Source: Actinomycetota bacterium
GTDB taxonomy: Bacteria > Actinomycetota > Actinomycetes > JACCUZ01
Reading direction: 5' to 3'
DNA length: 18,018 bases
NCBI GenBank assembly: GCA_030841245.1
Contig: JAVEDG010000171.1
Span: forward strand, 1-18,018
The notes beneath the pieces were generated by a model. It had not been told where the DNA came from. It made no database searches and was given only the letters and a program-made list of their open reading frames with translations. The position numbers and the translations under genes are program-made. Below are positions 6,806 to 13,357 of this stretch, one piece after another (within the stretch, counting starts at the first letter, position 1; the number at the start of each line of letters is the position of its first letter).

Positions 6806-7881
6806 GGGCTCCGACGACGGTCCGGGTCGCCGGAGCCACGCCGTACGACGTGGTGGTGGGCACCGGCCTGCTCGGGATGCTGGGCGAGCTGGTCGGTGAC
6901 GGCGCGAGCCAGGTGCTCGTGGTGCACCCGGCCGGGCTGGCCGGGGCGGCGGGCGCGGTGGAGCGCGGACTGCTCGCGGCCGGACACCGCCCGATGCTCG
7001 CCGTCGTGCCGGACGGTGAGCCGGCCAAGACCGTCGAGGTGGCCGCGGCGCTGTGGGGCCTGCTGGGCCGCGCCCGGTTCACCAGGTCCGACGCCGTCGT
7101 GGCACTCGGCGGTGGTGCGACGACCGACCTCGCGGGGTTCGTCGCCGCCACCTGGCTGCGCGGCGTCCGGCTGGTGGCGCTGCCCACCACGCTGCTGGGC
7201 ATGGTCGACGCCGCCGTCGGGGGCAAGACCGGGGTCAACACCGAGGCCGGCAAGAACCTCGTCGGCGCCTTCCACCCGCCGGTGGGCGTGCTCTGCGACC
7301 TCGCGGCCCTGGCCACGCTGCCCGCCCCCGAGCTCGCCAGCGGGCTGGCCGAGGTGGTCAAGGCGGGACTGGTCGCGGACCCCGGCATCCTCGACCTGAT
7401 GCGGGCCGACCTGGGCAAGCTGACCGACCCGTCAGGCCCCGTGCTGCGCGAGCTGGTCGAGCGGGCGGTACGGGTCAAGGCCGAGGTGGTGGGCCAGGAC
7501 CTGCGGGAGAGCGGGCCGCGGGAGGTGCTCAACTACGGGCACACCCTGGGACACGCGATCGAGCGGGTGGAGGACTACGGATGGCGGCACGGGGCGGCGG
7601 TGTCGGTCGGGCTGGTCTTCGCCGCCGAGCTCTCCCACGCGGTCGGCCGGCTCGACGCCGCCGGGGTCGAGCTCCACCGGTCGCTGCTCGACCGGCTCGG
7701 GCTGCCCACGACGTACGACGGCAGCAGGTGGCCGGAGCTGCTCGACGCGATGCGGGTGGACAAGAAGGCCCGCGGTGAGGTGCTGCGTTTCGTCGTCCTC
7801 GACGCGATCGGGCGGCCGGGCCGGCTCGAGGGTCCCGACGACGCGCTGCTGGGCCGGGTGTTTGAGAGGGTGGCGTCGTGA
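6802..7881 (+). CDS. aroB: 3-dehydroquinate synthase
   Basis: Converts DAHP to 3-dehydroquinate using NAD and a divalent metal, usually zinc. The product is 359 residues from the GTG at 6802, a standard length. NAD-binding features are VALGGGATTDLAGF (100-113) and the PTTLLGMVDAAVGGKTGVN segment (128-146, with K142). Metal ligands are visible as E184 (LAEVVKAG), H247 (LNYGHTLGH) and H263 (WRHGAAVSVG). The start overlaps aroK and the stop overlaps aroQ, both by 4 bases (GTGA). Confidence 0.97.
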   Translation: MRAPTTVRVAGATPYDVVVGTGLLGMLGELVGDGASQVLVVHPAGLAGAAGAVERGLLAAGHRPMLAVVPDGEPAKTVEVAAALWGLLGRARFTRSDAVVALGGGATTDLAGFVAATWLRGVRLVALPTTLLGMVDAAVGGKTGVNTEAGKNLVGAFHPPVGVLCDLAALATLPAPELASGLAEVVKAGLVADPGILDLMRADLGKLTDPSGPVLRELVERAVRVKAEVVGQDLRESGPREVLNYGHTLGHAIERVEDYGWRHGAAVSVGLVFAAELSHAVGRLDAAGVELHRSLLDRLGLPTTYDGSRWPELLDAMRVDKKARGEVLRFVVLDAIGRPGRLEGPDDALLGRVFERVAS

Positions 7882-8336
7882 CCTCTCCCCGGGTGCTCGT
7901 GCTCAACGGCCCGAACCTCTCGCGCCTGGGCAGCCGGGAGCCCGAGGTCTACGGCAGCGCGACCCACGACGACCTGGTGGCCGCCTGCCGCGCTGCCGCG
8001 GCCGACCTGGGGCTGGACGTCGAGGTCCGCCAGACCGACGACGAGGCCGAGCTGGTGGGCTGGCTGCACGAGGCGGCCGACAGCGGTACGCCGGTGGTGC
8101 TCAACCCGGCCGCGTTCACGCACTACTCCTACGCGCTGCGCGACGCCTGCTCGATGCGCACGGCCCCGCTGGTCGAGGTGCACCTCACGAACCCGGCCGC
8201 CCGCGAGGACTTCCGACACACGTCGGTGGTCGCCGGCGCGGCGACCGGCAGCATCACCGGGTTCGGGCTGGAGTCCTACGCGCTCGCCCTGCGGGCCGTC
8301 GCGGAGCTGCGGCGCTCGGAGGAGACGGCCCGCTGA
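7878..8336 (+). CDS. aroQ: 3-dehydroquinate dehydratase, type II
   Basis: Dehydrates 3-dehydroquinate to 3-dehydroshikimate by the type II (trans-elimination) route, and works as a dodecamer. The product is 152 residues. Family patterns are LNGPNLSRLGSREPEVYG (9-26) with R20 and catalytic Y25, NPAAFTHYSYALRDA (76-90), the catalytic H102 in EVHLTNP, and REDFRHTS (109-116). The more usual NLNLLG is NLSRLG here, a mild variation. It overlaps aroB by 4 bases and the next gene by one base (TGATG). Confidence 0.95.
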   Translation: MTSPRVLVLNGPNLSRLGSREPEVYGSATHDDLVAACRAAAADLGLDVEVRQTDDEAELVGWLHEAADSGTPVVLNPAAFTHYSYALRDACSMRTAPLVEVHLTNPAAREDFRHTSVVAGAATGSITGFGLESYALALRAVAELRRSEETAR

Positions 8337-8833
8337 TGCGGGTCCGAGAGGGCGACGACCGCGACATCGACGGCGCGCTCGACCTCTGGCAACGGTCGTG
8401 TTGCGCCCGCCTGGGCGACGAGCACGCGGAGGTGGACGTCGTCGGCCTGGCCGAGCGGCTCGCCGACCCGACGGCCTGCTTCCTGGTCGGCACCGAGGAG
8501 GCCGATGGTCGTCACGACGGCAGCCTCGTCGCCGTCGGCGCGGGCTTCCGGGCCCGCGCCGACTTCGGGCAGGGCGCGGTCATCGTCGGGCTGGCCCACG
8601 TCAGCATGGTGGCCACCGAGCCCGTGCGGTGGGGCGAGGGGCTGGGCGCGCAGCTGATGACCGAGCTGCTCGGGCGGTTGCGCGCAGCGGGCTTCGAGCG
8701 GGCTCAGCTCTTCACGCACGAGACCAACGACCGCGCCCGGGCGCTCTACCGGGGTCTGGGCTTCGCACCGGGCGACGAGGCGCACCCCGATCATCGGGGC
8801 GAGATGGTGCGGCTCTGGCGCCTGGCGCTGTGA
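8336..8833 (+). CDS. GNAT-family N-acetyltransferase
   Basis: A predicted acetyl-CoA-dependent acetyltransferase of 165 residues, substrate unknown. The N-terminus MRVREGDDRDIDGALDLW is a typical GNAT strand 1 and helix 1. The acetyl-CoA pyrophosphate loop is RWGEGLGAQLM (98-108). The C-terminal motif B region is THETNDRARALYRGLGF (127-143). The start ATG shares one base with the aroQ stop, so it is probably co-translated with aroQ. In mycobacteria a membrane-protein gene occupies this place, as I recall, so the gene looks like an accessory passenger rather than a shikimate enzyme. Confidence 0.88.
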   Translation: MRVREGDDRDIDGALDLWQRSCCARLGDEHAEVDVVGLAERLADPTACFLVGTEEADGRHDGSLVAVGAGFRARADFGQGAVIVGLAHVSMVATEPVRWGEGLGAQLMTELLGRLRAAGFERAQLFTHETNDRARALYRGLGFAPGDEAHPDHRGEMVRLWRLAL

Positions 8834-8856
8834 GGGTGCCGCCGCGTACGTCGGGC

Positions 8857-8862
8857 TAGCCT
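8857..8862 (+). promoter_or_regulatory. -10 element of a probable leaderless promoter for the M24 peptidase
   Basis: TAGCCT (TANNNT) ends 6 bases before the GTG at 8869, the spacing that places the transcription start on the initiation codon itself. No ribosome binding site precedes the GTG. Leaderless mRNAs are common in actinobacteria. A clear -35 is not seen. Confidence 0.4.
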
Positions 8863-8868
8863 GCCCAC

Positions 8869-9948
8869 GTGCCTCCGACTCACGAGCTCCGCCGCGAGCG
8901 GCTGCGCGCCCGGTTCCGTGCCGATGGTGCCGAGGCGGCCCTGGTGACCAGGCTGGTCAATGTCCGCTACCTGACCGGGTTCACGGGCTCGAACGCCGCG
9001 CTGCTGGTCACAGGGGACCACGCCGTACTCGCCACCGACGGCCGCTACATCACGCAGTCCGGCACCCAGTCGCCCGACGTCGAACGGCTCTTCGACCGCT
9101 CCTGCGCGCCCGCCCTGGTCCGCCGCGCGGTCCAGGCCGGGGTGCTTCGGCTGGCCTTCGAGGCCCACGACGTCACGGTCGAGGACCATGCGGCGCTGAG
9201 CCGGCTCGACGGCGCACCCGAGCTGGTGGAGCTGGGGCACGTCGTCGAGGAGCTGCGGACGGTCAAGGACGACGAGGAGATCGCGCTCGTGGCTCTTGCG
9301 TGTGCGGTCAGCGACGAGGCGCTGCGCGGGCTCTGCCCGACGGTGCGGGCGGGCCGCACCGAGCGCGACGTGGCGCGCGACCTGGACGGCCGGATGCTGG
9401 CCGCCGGGGCCGACGCCCGCGCCTTCGAGACCATCGTCGCGACCGGGCCCAACAGCGCGGTGCCGCACCACCGGCCGACCGACCGGACGATCGAGTCCGG
9501 CGACCTGCTCAAGATCGACTTCGGCGCCCTGGTGGGGGGCTACCACGCCGACTGCACCCGGACCTTCGTCGTGGGGCGGGAGCCGGAGGAGTGGCAGCGG
9601 GAGATCCACGACGTCGTACGCCGGGCGCAGCGCGCCGGCCGACATGCCCTGGTGCCCGGCGCCGACCTCCGTGGCGTCGACTCCGCCGCCCCCGACGTCG
9701 TCGTCGCGGCCGGCTTCGGCGACGCCTTCACTCACGGCCTGGGGCACGGGGTCGGGCTGGAGATCCACGAGGCTCCGGCGTTCAGCCAGCAGGCCACGGG
9801 TAAACTCGAGGTCGGTTCGCCGGTCACCGTCGAGCCCGGGGTCTACCTCCCGGGGCGCGGAGGAGTCCGCATCGAGGACACGCTCGTCGTTCGCGAGGGC
9901 GGTGCCGACCTGTTGACCACCACCACCAAGGACCTCCTGGTCCTCTGA
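8869..9948 (+). CDS. pepQ: Xaa-Pro peptidase, M24 family (PepQ/aminopeptidase P type)
   Basis: A cytoplasmic metallopeptidase of 359 residues that releases N-terminal residues preceding proline. The N-terminal creatinase-like domain (about 1-130) contains YLTGFTGSNAALLV. The C-terminal pita-bread domain has all five metal ligands: D217 (KIDFGA), D228 (YHADCTRTF), H293 (THGLGHGVG), E322 (TVEPGVYLPG) and E336 (GVRIEDT). H200 in PHHRP is the usual substrate-binding histidine. Whether it is a dipeptidase or aminopeptidase cannot be told from sequence alone. It sits just upstream of efp, the conserved order in actinobacteria, and both relate to proline-containing proteins. Confidence 0.92.
   Translation: MPPTHELRRERLRARFRADGAEAALVTRLVNVRYLTGFTGSNAALLVTGDHAVLATDGRYITQSGTQSPDVERLFDRSCAPALVRRAVQAGVLRLAFEAHDVTVEDHAALSRLDGAPELVELGHVVEELRTVKDDEEIALVALACAVSDEALRGLCPTVRAGRTERDVARDLDGRMLAAGADARAFETIVATGPNSAVPHHRPTDRTIESGDLLKIDFGALVGGYHADCTRTFVVGREPEEWQREIHDVVRRAQRAGRHALVPGADLRGVDSAAPDVVVAAGFGDAFTHGLGHGVGLEIHEAPAFSQQATGKLEVGSPVTVEPGVYLPGRGGVRIEDTLVVREGGADLLTTTTKDLLVL
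9929..9944 (+). terminator. Weak candidate hairpin at the 3' end of pepQ
   Basis: AGGACC-TCCT-GGTCCT is a perfect 6-bp stem with a 4-base loop inside the last codons of pepQ, followed by pyrimidine-rich DNA. It could reduce read-through into efp. It may also be chance, as it is short and coding. The 66-base gap after it has two copies of ACCCGCTCCGC (9948-9958 and 9966-9976). Confidence 0.2.
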
Positions 9949-10014
9949 CCCGCTCCGCTCCTCTCACCCGCTCCGCGAAGCGCGGCCTGACCACCCCGAC
10001 GCAGAAGGACTGAC

Positions 10015-10581
10015 GTGGCGACCACGAACGACCTGAAGAACGGTTTGGTGCTCAACCTCGACGGCCAGCTCTGGTCGGTGGTCGAGTTCCAGCACGTGAA
10101 GCCGGGCAAGGGCGGTGCGTTCGTGCGCACCAAGCTCAAGAACGTCCTCTCCGGCAAGGTCGTCGACAAGACGTTCAACGCCGGCACCAAGGTCGACACG
10201 GCAACCGTGGACAAGCGGGACATGCAGTACCTCTACAAGGAGGGCGACGACTTCGTGTTCATGGACATGCGGTCCTACGACCAGCTGCACGTGCCGACGC
10301 CGACGCTCGGGGACGGTGCGGCGTACCTGCTGGAGAACCAGGAGGCGGTCGTCGCGATCCACGAGGGGACGCCGTTGTACGTCGAGCTGCCCGCCGCCGT
10401 CGAGCTGGCGATCTCCTACACGGAGCCGGGCATGCAGGGTGACCGGTCCACCGGCGGCACCAAGCCGGCCACGCTCGAGACGGGGGCTGAGATCCAGGTC
10501 CCGCTGTTCATCACGACCGGCGAGAAGGTCAAGGTCGACACCCGGGACGGCAGCTACCTCGGGCGGGTGACCGGCGCGTGA
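10015..10581 (+). CDS. efp: Elongation factor P
   Basis: A 188-residue translation factor that binds between the ribosomal P and E sites and rescues ribosomes stalled on polyproline. It shows the three beta-barrel layout: the KOW-like domain 1 (about 1-65), domain II (TVDKRDMQYLYKEGDDFVFMD) and the C-terminal OB domain (TEPGMQGDRSTGGTKPATLETG, VPLFITTGEKVKVDTRDGSYLGRV). The tip lysine is K32, in the loop HVKPGKGGAF. Most actinobacterial EF-P I recall has PGKGP here, so the last Pro is replaced by Gly. The GTG at 10015 has AGAAGGA upstream. Confidence 0.97.
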   Translation: MATTNDLKNGLVLNLDGQLWSVVEFQHVKPGKGGAFVRTKLKNVLSGKVVDKTFNAGTKVDTATVDKRDMQYLYKEGDDFVFMDMRSYDQLHVPTPTLGDGAAYLLENQEAVVAIHEGTPLYVELPAAVELAISYTEPGMQGDRSTGGTKPATLETGAEIQVPLFITTGEKVKVDTRDGSYLGRVTGA

Positions 10582-10627
10582 CGCCTCGGCGTTCCGGAAG
10601 CCGGTCCGGCGACCGGGGGTCGGCCGC

Positions 10628-11038
10628 GTGAGCGCCCGGTCCAAGGCCCGCAAGCGCGCGCTGGACATCCTCTTCGAGGCCGACCAGCGCGGCACGGACG
10701 TCGGCGCGACCCTCGCCGCTCGCGAGGAGCTGGCCGACCCACCCGTGGCGCCCTACACGGCGGAGCTGGTGACCGGCGTGCTCGCCCAGCGGGAGCGCAT
10801 CGACGAGCTGCTCACGACGTACTCCCAGGGCTGGAGCCTGGACCGGATGCCCGCGGTCGACCGGGCCATCCTGCGGCTGTCGACCTACGAGCTGCTCTGG
10901 CGCGACGACGTGCCCGACGCCGTCGCGATCAGCGAGGCGGTCTCGCTGGCGCGGGAGCTGTCGACCGACGACTCCCCGGGCTTCGTCAACGGGCTGCTGG
11001 CGCGCCTGCTCGACCTCAAGCCGATGCTTGCGCGCTGA
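10628..11038 (+). CDS. nusB: Transcription antitermination factor NusB
   Basis: An all-helical RNA-binding protein of 136 residues that binds boxA RNA with NusE (S10) during rRNA transcription. Family patterns are SARSKARKRALDILFEAD (2-19, the basic N-terminal helix), DRMPAVDRAILRLSTYELLW and PDAVAISEAVSLARELSTDDSPGFVNGLLARL. The GTG at 10628 has a G-rich run about 8 bases upstream. It lies 46 bases after efp, probably in the same transcript, and converges on bldD. Confidence 0.96.
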   Translation: MSARSKARKRALDILFEADQRGTDVGATLAAREELADPPVAPYTAELVTGVLAQRERIDELLTTYSQGWSLDRMPAVDRAILRLSTYELLWRDDVPDAVAISEAVSLARELSTDDSPGFVNGLLARLLDLKPMLAR

Positions 11039-11047
11039 GCCCGCGAG

Positions 11048-11065
11048 CACCGGCATAGCGCGGTG
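11048..11065. terminator. Hairpin between convergent nusB and bldD
   Basis: CACCGGC-ATA-GC(G)CGGTG forms a 7-bp stem with one bulged G and a 3-base loop. It fills most of the 34-base gap between the two stops. It could act on both strands as a bidirectional terminator. It lacks a T-run. Confidence 0.4.
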
Positions 11066-11072
11066 AGGACGG

Positions 11073-11561
11073 TCAGTCCAGGGCGCGCCGGGCCTCGGGG
11101 TTGAGCACGCCCCAGGTGATCAGCTGCTCGGTCAGCGTGCTGGGCGTCTCGTCGTAGATCACGGCCAGGGTGCGCAGGTCGTCCTGGCGGATCGAGAGGA
11201 CCCGGCCGTTGTAGTCGCCGCGCTGGGCCTGGATGGTGGCCGCGTAGCGGGCCAGCGGGCCCGCCTTCTCGGCGGGGACGACCTGCAGCTTCTCCAGGTC
11301 GATGATCAGCCGGGGCGGCGGCTCGGCCGCGCCGTTCGGCGTGCTGTCCGGGAGCAGCTCGGAGACCGGCACGCTGTAGAAGTCGGCCAGCTCGGCCAGC
11401 CGCTGCACCGTGACCGCGCGGTCGCCACGCTCGTACGAGCCCACGACGACGGCTTTCCAACGACCCTTGGACTTCTCCTCGACCCCGTGCAGCGAGAGCC
11501 CCTGCTGGGTGCGGATGGCCCGCAACCGGGAGCCCAACGCACGTGCGTAGTCAGACGGCAT
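11073..11561 (-). CDS. bldD: BldD, c-di-GMP-responsive transcriptional regulator
   Basis: A DNA-binding master regulator which in Streptomyces represses development while bound to tetrameric c-di-GMP. From the ATG at 11561 it has 162 residues. The N-terminal helix-turn-helix domain (about 1-70) contains RAIRTQQGLSLHGVEEKSKG and KAVVVGSYERGDRAVTVQRL, nearly the same as the Streptomyces sequence I recall. The C-terminal domain has the c-di-GMP signature RGD-X8-RQDD at R114, D116, R125 and D128, the same numbering as in S. coelicolor. An in-frame ATG at 11615 would add 18 residues, but the family starts at MPSDYA and a G/A-rich binding site precedes it. The signature implies that this BldD still responds to c-di-GMP. 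Confidence 0.95.
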   Translation of the reverse strand: MPSDYARALGSRLRAIRTQQGLSLHGVEEKSKGRWKAVVVGSYERGDRAVTVQRLAELADFYSVPVSELLPDSTPNGAAEPPPRLIIDLEKLQVVPAEKAGPLARYAATIQAQRGDYNGRVLSIRQDDLRTLAVIYDETPSTLTEQLITWGVLNPEARRALD

Positions 11562-11583
11562 GTGCCTCGTCCCTTCCCCCCGG

Positions 11584-11596
11584 TCACGCCTGGTGA
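11584..11596. promoter_or_regulatory. Candidate BldD operator in the bldD leader
   Basis: TCACGCCTGGTGA is an inverted repeat matching 7 of the 9 fixed positions of the BldD box TNACNCWGNGTNA (consensus from memory), with both mismatches at the centre. Both outer half-sites are intact. It lies about 23 bases upstream of the bldD start codon, as expected for autoregulation. Confidence 0.45.
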
Positions 11597-11659
11597 CCCA
11601 CTCGTCGTGATTCACGCCGGACTTTCCCCGACGTGCCCGTATCGTTGTGACGCTCCGTA

Positions 11660-11688
11660 GTGTTACGAAGAGTTAATTGGCTGGTCAA
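11660..11688 (-). promoter_or_regulatory. Probable bldD promoter
   Basis: On the minus strand TTGACC (11688-11683) is followed after exactly 17 bases by TAACAC (11665-11660). The -35 matches 5 of 6 consensus bases; the -10 is weaker. Transcription would start near 11653, giving a leader of about 90 bases. The -10 and start overlap TGACGC (11648-11653) and GTGTTA (11660-11665), which resemble separate BldD half-sites. The segment is AT-rich compared with its surroundings. Confidence 0.5.
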
Positions 11689-11716
11689 GCGATTCGCCGT
11701 TCGTCACCCGGGTGGC

Positions 11717-11755
11717 GGTACCGTCCGCGCGCCGGTCCGGGTGGTAACGTCCGCG
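11717..11755 (+). promoter_or_regulatory. Possible pyrR promoter region with a 13-base direct repeat
   Basis: GGTACCGTCCGCG (11717-11729) and GGTAACGTCCGCG (11743-11755) differ at one base and are 26 bases apart. Each contains a TANNNT hexamer (TACCGT, TAACGT) usable as an actinobacterial -10. I see no good -35. The repeat could be two tandem -10 elements or a binding site for an unknown regulator. A palindrome AGGACGTCCT follows at 11764-11773. Confidence 0.3.
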
Positions 11756-11780
11756 GCGCAAGCAGGACGTCCTTTAACGA

Positions 11781-11798
11781 CCCGTCCGGTGAGGCGGG
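11781..11798 (+). promoter_or_regulatory. PyrR-binding RNA loop upstream of pyrR
   Basis: The leader has TCCGGTGAGGC (11785-11795), an exact match to the core of the PyrR binding-loop consensus UCCNGNGAGGY known from Bacillus (from memory). It is clamped by CCCG (11781-11784) pairing with CGGG (11795-11798). The AAGGAGG ribosome binding site (11800-11806) begins two bases after this stem. UMP-bound PyrR could therefore block ribosome access, as described for mycobacterial PyrR. Confidence 0.65.
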
Positions 11799-11813
11799 GA
11801 AGGAGGTCGGTGG

Positions 11814-12401
11814 ATGACGCCTACCCACAGTCAGCCGGCGCGCGTGCAGCCTGAGGGTCCCGCCCGACCGGTCCTCGAGGGACCGGACATCGCGCGGGCC
11901 CTGACCCGTATCGCCCACGAGATCATCGAGCGCAACAAGGGTCCCGAGGGGGTCCTGCTGCTCGGCATCCCCAGGCGCGGGGTCCCGCTCGCGCACCGCC
12001 TCGCCGAGCGGCTCGCGGCGGTCGAGGGGACCCGTGTCCCGGTCGGGGCGCTCGACGTCACGATGTACCGCGACGACCTGCGGCTGCACCCGGCCCGGGC
12101 CCTCGAGCACACCGACCTCCCGGCCGAGGGCGTCGACGGGCGCACGGTCGTCCTGGTCGACGACGTGCTCTTCTCCGGGCGCACCATCCGAGCCGCCCTG
12201 GACGCCCTCGGTGACCTCGGTCGCCCCCGGCTGGTCCAGCTCGCGGTCCTCGTCGACCGCGGCCACCGCGAGCTGCCGATCCGGGCGGACTACGTCGGCA
12301 AGAACCTGCCCACCTCCATGCACGAGCGGGTCTCGGTCCTGCTCGAGGAGTCCGACGGCCGCGACGCCGTCCTGATCGGACCCGGGGGTCCGGCACGATG
12401 A
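11814..12401 (+). CDS. pyrR: PyrR, UMP-sensing pyrimidine operon regulator / uracil phosphoribosyltransferase
   Basis: An RNA-binding regulator of 195 residues that binds pyr leader RNA when UMP is high. It also has weak uracil phosphoribosyltransferase activity. The PRPP-binding motif is VLVDDVLFSGRT (113-124). The GIPRRGVPLAHRLAE segment (51-65) and the DVTMYRDDL region (81-89) are conserved in PyrR. The C-terminal part has HRELPIRADYVGKNLPTS, the dimer and RNA-contact region. The first 20 residues are variable. AAGGAGG lies 7 bases before the ATG. It is the first gene of the operon, overlaps pyrB by 4 bases and lies just after its own predicted binding loop, so autoregulation is likely. 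Confidence 0.96.
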   Translation: MTPTHSQPARVQPEGPARPVLEGPDIARALTRIAHEIIERNKGPEGVLLLGIPRRGVPLAHRLAERLAAVEGTRVPVGALDVTMYRDDLRLHPARALEHTDLPAEGVDGRTVVLVDDVLFSGRTIRAALDALGDLGRPRLVQLAVLVDRGHRELPIRADYVGKNLPTSMHERVSVLLEESDGRDAVLIGPGGPAR

Positions 12402-13357
12402 ACCGACACCTGCTGTCCGCGGCCGATCTCAGTCGCGACGACGCCGTCCTGGTGCTGGACACCGCCGAGGAGCTGGCCCGGTTGGCCGACCGGCCGATCA
12501 AGAAGCTGCCGACGCTGCGCGGCCGGACCGTCGTCAACCTGTTCTTCGAGGACTCGACACGCACCAGGATCTCGTTCGAGGCGGCCGCCAAGCGGCTGTC
12601 CGCCGACGTGATCAACTTCTCGGCGAAGGGGTCGAGCGTCTCCAAGGGCGAGAGTCTCAAGGACACCGCGCTCACCCTGGAGGCGATGGGCGCCGACGCC
12701 GTGGTCGTGCGGCACTCGGCGTCCGGGGCGCCGCACCGGCTGGCCACCTCCGGCTGGATCCGGGGCAGCGTCGTCAATGCCGGCGACGGGACCCACGAGC
12801 ACCCCACCCAGGCGTTGCTCGACGCCTTCACCATGCGACGTCGGCTGACCGGTGGCGAGGGCGACCTCGCGGGCAAGCGGGTCACCATCGTCGGTGACGT
12901 GCTGCACTCACGGGTCGCCCGCTCCAACGTGTTGCTGCTGCACACCCTGGGCGCGGAGGTCACCCTGGTCGCGCCCCCGACCCTGCTCCCGGTCGGTGTC
13001 GACACGTGGCCGTGCGCCACGTCGTACGACCTCGACGGCGAGCTGGACAAGAGCGACGTGGTGATGATGCTGCGCGTGCAGCGCGAGCGCATGAACCTGG
13101 ACGGCGGTGGGTTCTTCCCCAGCGCACGTGAGTACAGCCGCCGCTACGGTCTCGACGGGCGGCGGATGGGGCTGCTCCCCGAGCACGCGATCGTGATGCA
13201 CCCCGGCCCGATGAACCGCGGCATGGAGATCTCGGCCGAGGTCGCCGACTCGCCACGGTCGACCATCGTCGAGCAGGTCACCAATGGGGTCAGTGTGCGG
13301 ATGGCCGTGCTCTACCTGCTGCTGTCCGGGTCCGACGGGATCGGGGAGGACGCGTGA
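12398..13357 (+). CDS. pyrB: Aspartate carbamoyltransferase, catalytic chain
   Basis: Makes N-carbamoyl-L-aspartate from carbamoyl phosphate and aspartate, the committed step of pyrimidine synthesis. The product is 319 residues. The carbamoyl phosphate loop is FFEDSTRTRISFE (49-61), with S53-T54-R55-T56-R57. Other patterns are the flexible loop SSVSKGES (79-86), HEHPTQALLDAF (133-144) and MHPGPMNRGMEI near the C-terminus. No regulatory chain gene (pyrI) is present in the window. The ATG overlaps the pyrR stop and the gene stop overlaps the pyrC start (GTGA). Confidence 0.97.
   Translation: MNRHLLSAADLSRDDAVLVLDTAEELARLADRPIKKLPTLRGRTVVNLFFEDSTRTRISFEAAAKRLSADVINFSAKGSSVSKGESLKDTALTLEAMGADAVVVRHSASGAPHRLATSGWIRGSVVNAGDGTHEHPTQALLDAFTMRRRLTGGEGDLAGKRVTIVGDVLHSRVARSNVLLLHTLGAEVTLVAPPTLLPVGVDTWPCATSYDLDGELDKSDVVMMLRVQRERMNLDGGGFFPSAREYSRRYGLDGRRMGLLPEHAIVMHPGPMNRGMEISAEVADSPRSTIVEQVTNGVSVRMAVLYLLLSGSDGIGEDA

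Noticed and set aside
11562..11615. Upstream ATG at 11615 as the bldD start (180 residues)
   Set aside because: The extra N-terminal residues have no counterpart in known BldD, which begins MPSDYA-like, and the candidate BldD operator lies in that stretch.
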